DNA from: Butyrivibrio sp. YAB3001
GTDB lineage: Bacteria > Bacillota > Clostridia > Lachnospirales > Lachnospiraceae
Assembly (NCBI RefSeq): GCF_900112195.1
Contig: NZ_FOKR01000009.1
Location: forward strand, 102,047-166,046
Direction: 5' to 3'
DNA: 64,000 nt
The translations under genes were made by a program, and so were the position numbers. Positions 16,582-25,600 of this stretch are shown piece by piece (the stretch's first letter is position 1; the number at the start of each line of letters is the position of its first letter). The notes below the pieces were generated by a model that had not been told where the DNA came from, made no database searches, and saw only the letters and a list, made by a program, of their open reading frames with translations.

Positions 16582-17658
16582 ATGAAATTTTATTTTGCGC
16601 CGATGGAAGGGATTACACTTTATCCTTTGCGAAATGTTCATCATATGATGTTTGGGCAGCAGATTGACAAATATTACACACCATTTCTTACTGCTGCACA
16701 CACATTTCATTTTAAGAAAAGAGAAAAAAGAGATGTGCAGCCGGAATTTGCCCGAGGGTTTGAAAACTTCGGAGAGGAGATAGTGCCGCAGATCATGTCA
16801 GGGAGCGCAGATACGTTTGTCTGGGCAGCCAAGCAGATGAAGGAACTTGGATATAATGAGGTCAACCTCAATGTGGGATGTCCTGCGCCGACGGTGACAA
16901 ACAGGCATAAGGGAGCAGGTCTTTTACTGGATGTTGAGCATCTTGATAATATGCTATCGGGCATCTTTGATGAAATGACTGATTCATATGAAAAATCGCA
17001 GATATCTGTAAAGACAAGGCTTGGCTTTTATGATGAAGAAGAGGCAACGGAACTCATGAAGGTCTATGCCAAATATCCGATAAAAGAGCTTATTATCCAT
17101 GCGAGAGTAAGAGAGGATTTTTATCGCGGGCAGCCAAGAATCGATGCCTATAAGAATGCTGTCAAAGTTTACCGAGAAAACGGCGGCAAGGCTGAAATCT
17201 GTTACAATGGCGATATTACAAGTGCGGAAGATTTTTGGAAGCGCTTTTCGAATGAGAAGCCTGAGGGAAAAGAATGTTCAACTACAGATTTAAGTATTGA
17301 TAGCGATAATACTGCTAGTCAGGAAAAGAATGGTGCCTATACAGATGGCTATCCTGACTCAGTTATGATAGGAAGGGGCCTTTTGGCAAATCCTGCTTTG
17401 GTAAGAGAAATAAATGGCGGAGAGAAGCTTAAGCCTGGTGAATTAAAAGAATACCTCGACAGATTATACCGTGGGTATGAAGAATTTATCCCCGAGGAAA
17501 GAAATGTTATCTTTAAAATGCTGGAGCATTGGGCGTTTCTTATTCCTCATTTTGAAAACAGTGAAAAATACATTAAAGCGATTCGCAAATCAAGAAGTAA
17601 GAGCGAGTACATGGCGGCAGTCAACAATATTTTCGCTGGTACTGAATTTACTAATTAA
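16582..17658 (+). CDS. tRNA-dihydrouridine synthase family protein
   Basis: 358 aa FMN-dependent TIM-barrel enzyme that reduces uridines in the tRNA D-loop. Landmarks are the N-terminal FAPMEGITLYPLRN, the catalytic cysteine in NLNVGCPAPTVTNR (about residue 100), the FMN-site segment ISVKTRLGF, ELIIHARVR, CYNGDI and SVMIGRGLLANPAL. A hydrophilic insertion of about 35 residues (around 225-260) is longer than usual. It belongs to a clostridial Dus subgroup; which uridine it modifies cannot be inferred. Confidence 0.9.
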   Translation: MKFYFAPMEGITLYPLRNVHHMMFGQQIDKYYTPFLTAAHTFHFKKREKRDVQPEFARGFENFGEEIVPQIMSGSADTFVWAAKQMKELGYNEVNLNVGCPAPTVTNRHKGAGLLLDVEHLDNMLSGIFDEMTDSYEKSQISVKTRLGFYDEEEATELMKVYAKYPIKELIIHARVREDFYRGQPRIDAYKNAVKVYRENGGKAEICYNGDITSAEDFWKRFSNEKPEGKECSTTDLSIDSDNTASQEKNGAYTDGYPDSVMIGRGLLANPALVREINGGEKLKPGELKEYLDRLYRGYEEFIPEERNVIFKMLEHWAFLIPHFENSEKYIKAIRKSRSKSEYMAAVNNIFAGTEFTN

Positions 17659-17699
17659 ACAATAAATTATTTATGTGAAATTACAGAGATACGAATTTA

Positions 17700-17804
17700 A
17701 TGTGCCCTTTCTGTGAAAATGGTTCAGTGACAGATATGTTTTGTGGAGAATTTGCAAGGTGCGAAAACTGTAATCATTTAAGAATACATATAAATTTGGC
17801 ATGA
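17700..17804 (+). CDS. 34-aa four-cysteine zinc-ribbon-like protein
   Basis: The frame reads MCPFCENGSVTDMF, then CGEFARCENCNHLRIH, ending NLA. CPFC and CENC form a classic rubredoxin-like zinc knuckle pair spaced as in zinc ribbons, which is unlikely by chance. No good ribosome binding site is visible, so expression may depend on coupling to the upstream Dus gene, 41 bases away. A terminator follows at once. It could be a remnant of a longer protein. Confidence 0.42.
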   Translation: MCPFCENGSVTDMFCGEFARCENCNHLRIHINLA

Positions 17805-17808
17805 ATAA

Positions 17809-17856
17809 AAAAATCAGAAATGATAGCGTGATAACTGATCATTTCTGATTTTTTGT
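17809..17856. terminator. Bidirectional terminator
   Basis: AAATCAGAAATGAT pairs with ATCATTTCTGATTT, with A and T runs on both sides, separating the Dus side from the convergent cysE. Confidence 0.85.
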
Positions 17857-17924
17857 TTCATGTAATATTCTTATCGATTAAAATCGCTTTGCTATGAATG
17901 CGCTTTCTTGGGATTAGTGTATAT

Positions 17925-18818
17925 TTATTTCTGCATCGAAATCTTACTCTCCGGTGGAACAGATTCCGTGATGAAAGCATTTGCTCCGATAACTGAGCCT
18001 TCACCAATGACTGTCTCGCCACCAAGTATGGAAGCTCCTGCGTAGATAGTAACATTGTTCTCGATTGTGGGATGTCTTTTGACACCCTTAAGTGCCTGTC
18101 CGCCGCGGGTAGAGAGACCACCGATGGTAACGCCCTGGTAAATCTTGACATGTTCGCCGATTATGGAGGTTTCACCGATTACGATTCCTGTGCCGTGGTC
18201 GATCATCAGATATTTTCCAATGGTTGCTCCCGGATGGATATCTATTCCGGTCCTGCTGTGAGCATACTCGGTCATCATACGAGGGATAAGCGGCACTTTT
18301 AAAAGATAAAGCTCATGCGCGATTCTGTTTATTGAAGAAGCAAGAAGTCCCGGATAGGAGAGGATTATCTCCCCTTTGCTGTATGCGGCAGGGTCGCCAT
18401 CGTAGCAGGCCTGCAGGTCTGAGTTGACATATTCTCGTATCTTGGGAATCTTTTTGAAGAATTCATGTGTGATGCATCTTGCTCCGCAATCCAAAGTTTC
18501 ATCGGTCGCGTTAATATATTCGGGACTGTGATGGAAAGCAATTGCAATCTGCTTTTGCAGGTTGTAAATTACGTCTTCTATGACAATTGCGATGCGATTG
18601 TTGTCATTATAACTTTTGTAGATTTTGTCTCTTGAGTAGCCGGGATAAATGATTCGCAGCAGCTTTACCACGATATCTTTTACCGCATCCCTGTCAGGCT
18701 GGTTATATACATCCATCTGATCAATGTCGCGACCATTTTCATAATCAGCGAGAATAAGATCAACAATGGATTTTATCTCATCTTTGAGTGCATCATTATT
18801 ACTTTTATTGAAGTCCAT
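17925..18818 (-). CDS. cysE: Serine O-acetyltransferase
   Basis: 297 aa. It makes O-acetylserine, the precursor of cysteine, from serine and acetyl-CoA. The C-terminal half is a left-handed beta helix built from hexapeptide repeats, with the signature IDHGTGIVIGETSIIGEHV and the glycine-rich GVTIGGLSTRGG. The N-terminal helical part is long, as in clostridial relatives. The catalytic histidine and aspartate of CysE lie in the IDHG segment and the DPAA-like region. An AGGACT box nine bases before the ATG supports the start. No cysK is nearby. Confidence 0.92.
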   Translation of the reverse strand: MDFNKSNNDALKDEIKSIVDLILADYENGRDIDQMDVYNQPDRDAVKDIVVKLLRIIYPGYSRDKIYKSYNDNNRIAIVIEDVIYNLQKQIAIAFHHSPEYINATDETLDCGARCITHEFFKKIPKIREYVNSDLQACYDGDPAAYSKGEIILSYPGLLASSINRIAHELYLLKVPLIPRMMTEYAHSRTGIDIHPGATIGKYLMIDHGTGIVIGETSIIGEHVKIYQGVTIGGLSTRGGQALKGVKRHPTIENNVTIYAGASILGGETVIGEGSVIGANAFITESVPPESKISMQK

Positions 18819-19106
18819 TTTTGCAGTCCTGCCTATCTTTAGTATTCGTAAAGGTCAGAATTTTCCGCACCTTTTCACCATTATACAATCAATATTCATA
18901 TGTTAAAAGAAAAAAATAGCCTTCCACTAAATAATTGCAATAAAAATGTCGATAAAAAGAGTGCAGATGTTATATGGTTCTTTTCTAAATGTGAAATTCA
19001 CGTTACTGTTCATACAAAAAATGCGCATTTCGTGAGGAAATGATTTGGTCACATTTGTACACGGACGTACGGGGAAAAGACGCAAATTTTTGGAGGTACG
19101 TGTACT

Positions 19107-20813
19107 ATGTTGAGATCACTTTGGTCTGCTGTTTCCGGCCTTACAACCCATCAGATGGAAATGGATGTTATAGGTAATAACATCTCTAATGTTAATACGT
19201 CAGCGTTTAAATCCGAGACTACAGGGTTTAAAGATATTCTTTATCAGACAATGAGATCGGCAGGAGCGCCCGGTAACAACAGGGCAGCAACTAACAGCTC
19301 CCAGATTGGTCTTGGTGCAAGAGTTGGCTCTATTTATACCAATATCACAACTCAAGGATCGGCAATCACGACGAATAATCCATTTGATTTAATGATTACT
19401 GGTGATTCGTTCTTTGTAGTGTCTGCAGCTGCTGGTGCCGCTAATCAAGACACGTTTTTTACAAGAGATGGTAGCTTTTTGATTGATTCTAATGGATATC
19501 TTGTTACTCAAGATGGTCTTTATGTTAACTTTTTAGAAGGAACTGGCGTTGGTGGTGAAGTACCGCTTATTTCAGATGCTACTAAGTCAATAGCTGGTAC
19601 TGCGACAAGTGAAGCTGTTTTTAAAGGTAACATTGATAGATATGATAATGGTTTGACCGATGGAAAGACTATAAGTCTTGAAGTGTTTGGAGCGGATGGT
19701 AATGTCTATAATCTCAAATTTAATTTGACAGATGCCGGCGATAATGATGATACGACATATTTGTTGTCTTTACAGCAAATTATGGATAAGGATGGGAATA
19801 CTATACGAGGTAATTCAGATAAACTATTATTAAAGTATGGTGCAGCTGATGGCGAATTGGAAGGGATTATTCCATATACCACTATGTATTATGGTGATAA
19901 TGAAGAAACACTAGATGAATCTGGAAAAGTAACTGAGACACAATTTAGTGTAAATGGTACTATAGGTGTTCATTCTGAATATGGACACAACGTAGTTGGA
20001 AAAGATGGGAAGACATATACACTCATTTTTTCTACAGATTATAGTGAGGAAGAAAATGCAGATTATGATTTCTCATTAACTGGTGTAATAAAACCAGATG
20101 GTGAACGAGTTGATTTTGATGAAAGTGTAGCACTGGATTTTGATGGACTAACAGGACAATTAGTTACTGTCAATGATACTGCGGAAAGTTCATATACTTT
20201 TAAATTTGATAAATACGATAAAAAAGATGATAGAAATCTTGATATAGGACCTGTTGTTGTTGATTTTTCTGAATTGAAAGAGGCTGTTGTTACTGGTAAT
20301 ACATATAAATATGATTTTACTGGCGATGCTTCAGTGCTTGGTTCAATTACGGTTGATTTTGCATATACACATAATTATGCGGGACAGAATTCTGGTCATG
20401 TTAGTAGCATAAATGCATTAAAGGGAAATATCAATGGCGAAAACAAAGGATATGCTAATGGTGAAATGTCTGGAATTTCAATATCAAACGATGGTTCTAT
20501 TATTGCAAGTTATACTAGCGGAAGGACGGTTACATTAGCTCAAATAGCAGTTGCTCAGTTTACTAATGCTATGGGACTGGACAAGGTTGGAACAAACCTA
20601 TATAAAGCATCGGCTAATTCGGGTGATCCTATGTATTATGATATAACAACAATAGATGGAACTATCTCATCAGGCGTTTTGGAAGGCAGTAATGTTGACC
20701 TGGCAAAAGAGTTCACAGACATGATAACAACTCAGCGTGGATTCCAGGCAAACAGCAAAGTTATCACCACTTCTGACGAGATTTTACAGATATTAAAGGG
20801 ATTAAAACCGTGA
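19107..20813 (+). CDS. flgE: Flagellar hook protein FlgE
   Basis: 568 aa. Both conserved ends of the flagellar rod/hook family are present: MLRSLWSAVSGLTTHQ and DVIGNNISNVNTSAFKSE at the start, and LEGSNVDLAKEFTDMITTQR with FQANSKVITTSDEILQIL at the end. The middle is long, AT-richer and Asp/Gly-rich, making the protein larger than the roughly 400 aa of enteric FlgE; hooks in this group often have such surface-exposed insertions. GGAGGT lies ten bases upstream. It stands alone rather than in a fla/che operon and is closed by its own terminator, so it may be a second copy. A short FlgF/FlgG alternative is unlikely given the length. Confidence 0.85.
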   Translation: MLRSLWSAVSGLTTHQMEMDVIGNNISNVNTSAFKSETTGFKDILYQTMRSAGAPGNNRAATNSSQIGLGARVGSIYTNITTQGSAITTNNPFDLMITGDSFFVVSAAAGAANQDTFFTRDGSFLIDSNGYLVTQDGLYVNFLEGTGVGGEVPLISDATKSIAGTATSEAVFKGNIDRYDNGLTDGKTISLEVFGADGNVYNLKFNLTDAGDNDDTTYLLSLQQIMDKDGNTIRGNSDKLLLKYGAADGELEGIIPYTTMYYGDNEETLDESGKVTETQFSVNGTIGVHSEYGHNVVGKDGKTYTLIFSTDYSEEENADYDFSLTGVIKPDGERVDFDESVALDFDGLTGQLVTVNDTAESSYTFKFDKYDKKDDRNLDIGPVVVDFSELKEAVVTGNTYKYDFTGDASVLGSITVDFAYTHNYAGQNSGHVSSINALKGNINGENKGYANGEMSGISISNDGSIIASYTSGRTVTLAQIAVAQFTNAMGLDKVGTNLYKASANSGDPMYYDITTIDGTISSGVLEGSNVDLAKEFTDMITTQRGFQANSKVITTSDEILQILKGLKP

Positions 20814-20877
20814 TGAAATAGCGTCAAAAAAATGGAAACCTGAAAAATTTTACATCTTGGAATGAAATTTTGAATCA

Positions 20878-20912
20878 ATGAGCTGGACTGATGTTCAGCT
20901 CATTTTTACGTG
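20878..20912 (+). terminator. Terminator of flgE
   Basis: ATGAGCTG pairs with CAGCTCAT (20896-20903), followed by TTTTTA. Confidence 0.75.
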
Positions 20913-21040
20913 GAAACTGTGAAAATTTTATGAAAAAGTGGTTGTATTAATAATCCGATGGGTATATATTTATCTCACGCGGCAAAATAATCTTAGCTAA
21001 AAAAAAGTAAAATTAGCTTAATATAGTTAAGATTCATACT

Positions 21041-21130
21041 AAATAAAGGGCAAAGCCATTGAAAGATGGTGACGCAAAGCTAAAGGGTCTTAAACGTTTC
21101 GGACGAAAGACAGCCAGTTGCTGGTGCTTG
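21041..21130 (+). promoter_or_regulatory. Cyclic di-GMP-I (GEMM) riboswitch aptamer
   Basis: The leader contains the GEMM-I core in order: GGGCAAAGCCATT, a GAAA tetraloop, GATGGTGACGCAAAGC, the second stem with GGGTCTT and GAAAGACAGCC, and a closing GTTGCTGG. The GAAA loop and its receptor-side stem (GTCTT/AAGAC) and the ligand-binding GACGCAAAGC match the class well. A terminator follows about 20 bases later, and the pilus operon lies downstream on the same strand, so c-di-GMP should set its readthrough. Whether binding turns the operon on or off cannot be deduced safely without modelling the alternative stems. Confidence 0.88.
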
Positions 21131-21150
21131 ATAAAGCATCAATTATATGG

Positions 21151-21189
21151 CCGGCCTGTTAGTGATTAAACAGACGGTTATTTTTTTTG
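21151..21189 (+). terminator. Riboswitch expression-platform terminator
   Basis: CCG plus CTGTT pair with AACAG plus CGG around an AGTGATTA loop, followed by TTATTTTTTTT. Confidence 0.75.
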
Positions 21190-21198
21190 AGAAGTTAA

Positions 21199-21255
21199 AG
21201 TGCGCGGTAGTTCAAGGATGAACGGATCACATTGGTAATGTGGTCATGTTACAGG
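21199..21255 (+). other. tRNA-Thr(GGT)-like fragment in the pilus leader
   Basis: The stretch has a D-arm-like TAGTTCAAGGATGAAC and an anticodon-like hairpin, GATCACA-TTGGTAA-TGTGGTC, whose seven-base loop would present GGT. A variable-loop-like TCATG and the start of a T-arm follow, then similarity stops. There is no T-arm, no 3' acceptor strand, and two bases too many between the D and anticodon stems, so it is at best a truncated tRNA or a mimic. Confidence 0.3.
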
Positions 21256-21315
21256 GAGTTATTTCTTTTGCGACTGACGTAGCTTTGCATTTGCCTTAAA
21301 CAGTTTTTTAACTGG

Positions 21316-21360
21316 AGGGGTATTCTGCATAGTTATGTTTCATGCAGAATACCCCTTTCT
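21316..21360 (+). terminator. Strong second hairpin in front of the pilus operon
   Basis: AGGGGTATTCTGCAT (21316-21330) pairs perfectly over 15 bp with ATGCAGAATACCCCT (21342-21356), then TTCTTATT. It lies 30 bases before the first gene's start, so it is a second roadblock between riboswitch and operon. The T-run is short, so termination may be partial. Confidence 0.65.
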
Positions 21361-21386
21361 TATTACGTAATTTAGGACAGAAACAA

Positions 21387-22040
21387 ATGGCAGACATAAA
21401 TCTTAAAAAGCTTAGCAGAGCTGAGCTTCTGGAAATGATGATCTCATTTTCGGAGGAGACAGAGGCAGCCAAGCAGCATGAAAAAGAGCTCAAGGAAGAG
21501 CTCGAAAGAGAAAAACTTCAGATGCAGCATGAATTTGCGGAAGAAAGAGCTGCAATGCTGAAAAGCTTTGATGATGAGAAAGCTGAGATGAGAGCCAAGT
21601 TCAACGAACAAAAAGCCCTTATGCAGCAGAAATTTGATAAAGATATTGCAGGACTTAAGGCAAGACTTACCAGAGAAAAGAATGAAATGCAGCAGCAGGT
21701 TGATGACGCGCTTACTAAGATAGAAAACTCACAATCCCTTGCTGAAGCTTCAATACAGCTTGGCGGAATAATGGAATCAGCACAGAAGGCTGCAGATCTT
21801 TATGTCAACACTCTTAAAAAGAGTGCTGAAGAAGAGTACAAGGCTCTTATGAAGGAAATTCAGGAGAGCAAATTAAAGGTTAAGAGAGCAGAGGCGCTTC
21901 AGCTTAAAAAAATAGCTGAGATGACGGCAGCAGATCTGCCTGTCAGTGAAATATCAAACAGCGCTTCTACTAAAGAAAGCAGTTCTAAAGATGCAGACAG
22001 TAAGCCTGTAAAACGCACCAGAAAGAAAAAAGATGAGTGA
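21387..22040 (+). CDS. Coiled-coil protein at the head of the pilus operon
   Basis: 217 aa from ATG 21387, chosen because AGGACA lies seven bases upstream; the in-frame ATG at 21342 lies inside the terminator hairpin. After MADINLKKLSRAELLEMM the chain is a nearly continuous charged coiled coil (about residues 20-170), and it ends in a Ser/Lys-rich tail, KPVKRTRKKKDE. No membrane segment or signal peptide is present. The next gene starts inside its last codons. I recognise the N-terminal pattern only as a Lachnospiraceae hypothetical; a cytoplasmic scaffold for pilus or septal placement would be a guess. Confidence 0.75.
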   Translation: MADINLKKLSRAELLEMMISFSEETEAAKQHEKELKEELEREKLQMQHEFAEERAAMLKSFDDEKAEMRAKFNEQKALMQQKFDKDIAGLKARLTREKNEMQQQVDDALTKIENSQSLAEASIQLGGIMESAQKAADLYVNTLKKSAEEEYKALMKEIQESKLKVKRAEALQLKKIAEMTAADLPVSEISNSASTKESSSKDADSKPVKRTRKKKDE

Positions 22041-22611
22041 AGAGAAGTTACAAAAGCCCTCATTGGAAGCATTAAAAAAAGAGCTTAAGAGGGAGAAGAA
22101 CAAAAAAGAATATAGAAATGTTCTACGAAACACTCTTTTAGTAGTTGTTTTTGTGGCGGCGCTTGCAGTGCTGATCTCAAGCTTTTTCCTTACAGTATTA
22201 AAGGTTACGGGAGACAGCATGACGCCAACCCTTGAGACAGGGCAGATAGTAATAGCACAGAACAGTCAGGAATTTGAGGTTGGAGAGCTTTTAGCTTTTT
22301 ATTATAACAACAAGGTATTGGTAAAAAGAGTAATCGGTTCACCGGGGGATTGGATCGATATTGATGCAGACGGAAATGTTTCGGTAAACGGAATAACACT
22401 TGAAGAAAGCTATGCATCTGATAAAAGCCTGGATCCTACTGATATAACTTTTCCTTATCAGGTGCCTGAAAACAGGTGGTTTGTATTAGGAGATCACAGA
22501 AACGTTTCGATAGATTCAAGATCAAGCGTGGTGGGCTGTGTAACAAAAGAGCAGCTTATCGGGAAAGTAATCTTCAGAGTTTTTCCGTTTAAGGCATGCG
22601 GAAGACTTTGA
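22033..22611 (+). CDS. lepB: Signal peptidase I
   Basis: 192 aa with one N-terminal transmembrane helix (about residues 28-50) and the catalytic domain outside. The nucleophile is S62 in GDSMTPTL and the general base K98 in VLVKRVIG; the later boxes are GSPGDWID and VLGDHRNVSIDSRS. It cuts signal peptides of secreted preproteins. Its location directly before three sortase substrates and its translational overlap with the coiled-coil gene point to a dedicated pilin-processing peptidase, as in Gram-positive pilus islands. Confidence 0.93.
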   Translation: MSEEKLQKPSLEALKKELKREKNKKEYRNVLRNTLLVVVFVAALAVLISSFFLTVLKVTGDSMTPTLETGQIVIAQNSQEFEVGELLAFYYNNKVLVKRVIGSPGDWIDIDADGNVSVNGITLEESYASDKSLDPTDITFPYQVPENRWFVLGDHRNVSIDSRSSVVGCVTKEQLIGKVIFRVFPFKACGRL

Positions 22612-22658
22612 TCGTAACAAAAGTTTGTTGGGATAAATAAATTTTAGAGGTAATGGGA

Positions 22659-25600
22659 ATGCGCAAAACAGATCAGAATCGCGCAGAAAACTACATTAAG
22701 AAGCATCGTAACAACAGGAGATGGCTTGCCTTTGCATTATGTGTTTCGATTTTTACCGGAACAGTAACCTTGTATATGCTAAACAAGCCTGCGACAGCTA
22801 TGACAGAAGATGGTGCTAAGCAGGTAGGTCTTGTGCTAGAGACAGCAGATGATGAATTTGAACAGGGGCTCATCGAACAGATGAATAAATCAGCTGCTGA
22901 AAATGAAGAGGAAAAAGAAATATCGGAATCTGCAGAACAGGCTGAAGAAAGTGCAAGTGAAGGCTCTGAAACTTCAGAGAGTAATGATAATGCAACTTCT
23001 GAATCCGGAGAGGATAAGGAAGATTCATCTAAAGGTACTGATGAAAGCATAGATGATTCTTCTAAAGAAGCTTCTGATGATGCAGCAAATGAGCAGTTAT
23101 CCGATGAAGATAACGCATCAGATGAAAAGACTTCTGAATCAGATAAGAAGAGTGATAATGCTGACAAAGATAAGTCATCAGACGATGAAAAAGCCGACAA
23201 TGAATCTTCAAAAGAAGATGAGGCTAAGGATGAAGCTGATTCAGAGGATACTTCCGAAGATAAAGATAGCAAGAAGTCATCTAAGGATAAGAAGTCTAAG
23301 GATGGAAAATCCAAAGACACGAAGACTGATGAAGAGAAGATAAAGGAAGAGAAATCTGAGGAAAAGGATTCTGACAAGAAAGAAAAAGAATTATCTTCTG
23401 AGGATATAGAGCTTTTAGAGGATGTTGTTCTTACTGTTTCCTATGTAGATGAGGATGGAAATAGTATTGCGGATGAAAAAGAGATTAGTCTTTCAGACAG
23501 TCTCGATTTTGAAAGCGAAGCACCTAAGCTTGACGAATATACATTTAAGCAGGCAACCATCGATGAAACAATAATTCAAGTTATCACCGTCAAGAGGGAT
23601 GAAGAGGAACACAGATATTACGAAGTAACTCTTGAGGATGGCAGCGTAGTTTCTATTAAAGAAAACAAGACAGTAGTTCTTACCTATACTTCTGATAGCA
23701 AGGAAGAATCTGCTGAAGAAGAAAAAGATAAAAAAGAAGTAAGTTCAGTTAAGCTTACAGCAAGATATGTTGACAAGAATGGCGAAGAAATATCAGAAGC
23801 GTCAGAACTTAATGTTCTTGAAGAACTCTCAATTTCAAAGGATACAGCAGAGAACATTGATGGTTATTTCTACACCGGTGCTGTATATGATGAAAAGAAT
23901 GTTACAAAGATAACACCTATTTTCATGGATGAAGAAGAACTTGCTGCAGAATCTGATGACAGCAAAGATGGTGAATCTTCTGATAAGAAGTCAAAAACAG
24001 AAAATGGTGATCAGTACGCATCTGGCAAGGAAGCAACAAACGAAGATAGAAAGACAGCTGACACTGAAAAGACTGGTGATGAAGCTGTAGATACCAGTGA
24101 AGGCAACGATGCTAAGGCTGGAAACGAGGCTCTACCAGAAAATGAAACTCAAGAGACCACAGACCAGCTTGTAGGCGGATACATCTTTACTACAGAAGAT
24201 GGTCAGGAACTTGAGACAAGAGAAGATGCCGAGATTTCTTTTACCTATATAAAGGCTTCTGAAGAGACAGAGTTTGTTTACTCTGATGACAAGGTGACAG
24301 TAACAGCAGTAACCAATGAAAAGGGACTGTTCCCTGAAGGAATTGAATTTAAGGTTACTGAGATCACTTCGGAATCTACTAATTACAATTACGATGCTTA
24401 CCTTAATGCATTAAATGATAATGCTCAGATGATAGCCGATGAGGCAGGCCTTGAAGGCACAAATGAATACGATGACAGCAACACACTCATGTTTGATATC
24501 GCGTTCATGTATGAGGGAAAAGAAATCCAGCCTTCAGAGGGAAAAGTCAGCATAAGCATTGAGTTTAAGGACAATCAGCTTACTACTGATCTTGCAGCTT
24601 CTGCAGAGGAAGAGATTACAGTGCTTCACCTTCCTATTAAAGAAGAAGTAAAAGAATCAAATGAAATCAGCAGCACTGAAGAGGCAACTGAGATTACAGC
24701 TGATGACATTGAAGTAAAACCTTTGAATGATGCATCAGCAGCAGTTGAAAACGAAGAGAAGGTTGAATTTAGTTCTGAGAGCTTTTCTGTATACGCGGTT
24801 ACTGTTTACCAGAAGCACGATGCAGGTACAGATACTTTTAAGACAGTTCTTGGAGATGCTGTGAACTTTGGTATGGTTGCAGATAATCTCTATATCGGAG
24901 AATCTGAGACAAACTTTGCAGTAAAGAATGCTTATACCACATCTCATTCAGGTAACGATCTTACTAACCCTGCTGAGCAGACTTTCATAGCAGGAAGGCT
25001 TGAGGGTAACTTCCAGATCAAAGGATACCCGGCCTACTTTATGATACCGGCTGAGTATACCAAGCAGATCACACATGCGTCAGGCGATTGGTATCTTAAG
25101 TTTGATACTGCATATAGCACCTATGAGCTTGATTCTTTAGTTGAAGACATGATGGTGTACGTAAGAGAGGCATCTCGCGATCTTGCTTCAAGAAAAGCTA
25201 CAGCAAAGATTGTATATGATACAAAAAGTCAGAAATACAACCTTGATATAAGGTCATATGGTCCGGGAACATATTACGTATCGTTGGATGACGTAGAAAT
25301 GGGCAACATAGCCCGAACTAACACGGCTGATAATTCAGACAAGCTTCATATTTATAAGAATTCAGACCAGGTAATAGTATTTAATGTTACGGCTTCACCT
25401 ACAGTAAAGATTCAGAAGTTTTCAGTAAGTACTGATTCTGGTGAACTGCTTGGTTCTGATACTATGGCAGGTTCAAACCAATATAGCGCAGTGAGCCGCA
25501 CAATTATATGGAACTTTATCAATGCTACAGAAGTTGAAAGTGCCGGTGGTGTAGTAGGCGTATTCATTTCAGGCCAGAAGAATGCCAAGTGGGTCAATTA

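Noticed and set aside
21255..21305. Possible second GEMM-like core on the minus strand (AAGGCAAATGCAAAGCTACG)
   Set aside because: It has the GGCAAA and GCAAAGC words, but the stem between them and the second helix are missing.
22691..23377. Long serine-rich minus-strand frame opposite the giant adhesin
   Set aside because: A shadow of the Asp/Glu/Lys/Ser stalk codons in the real gene.
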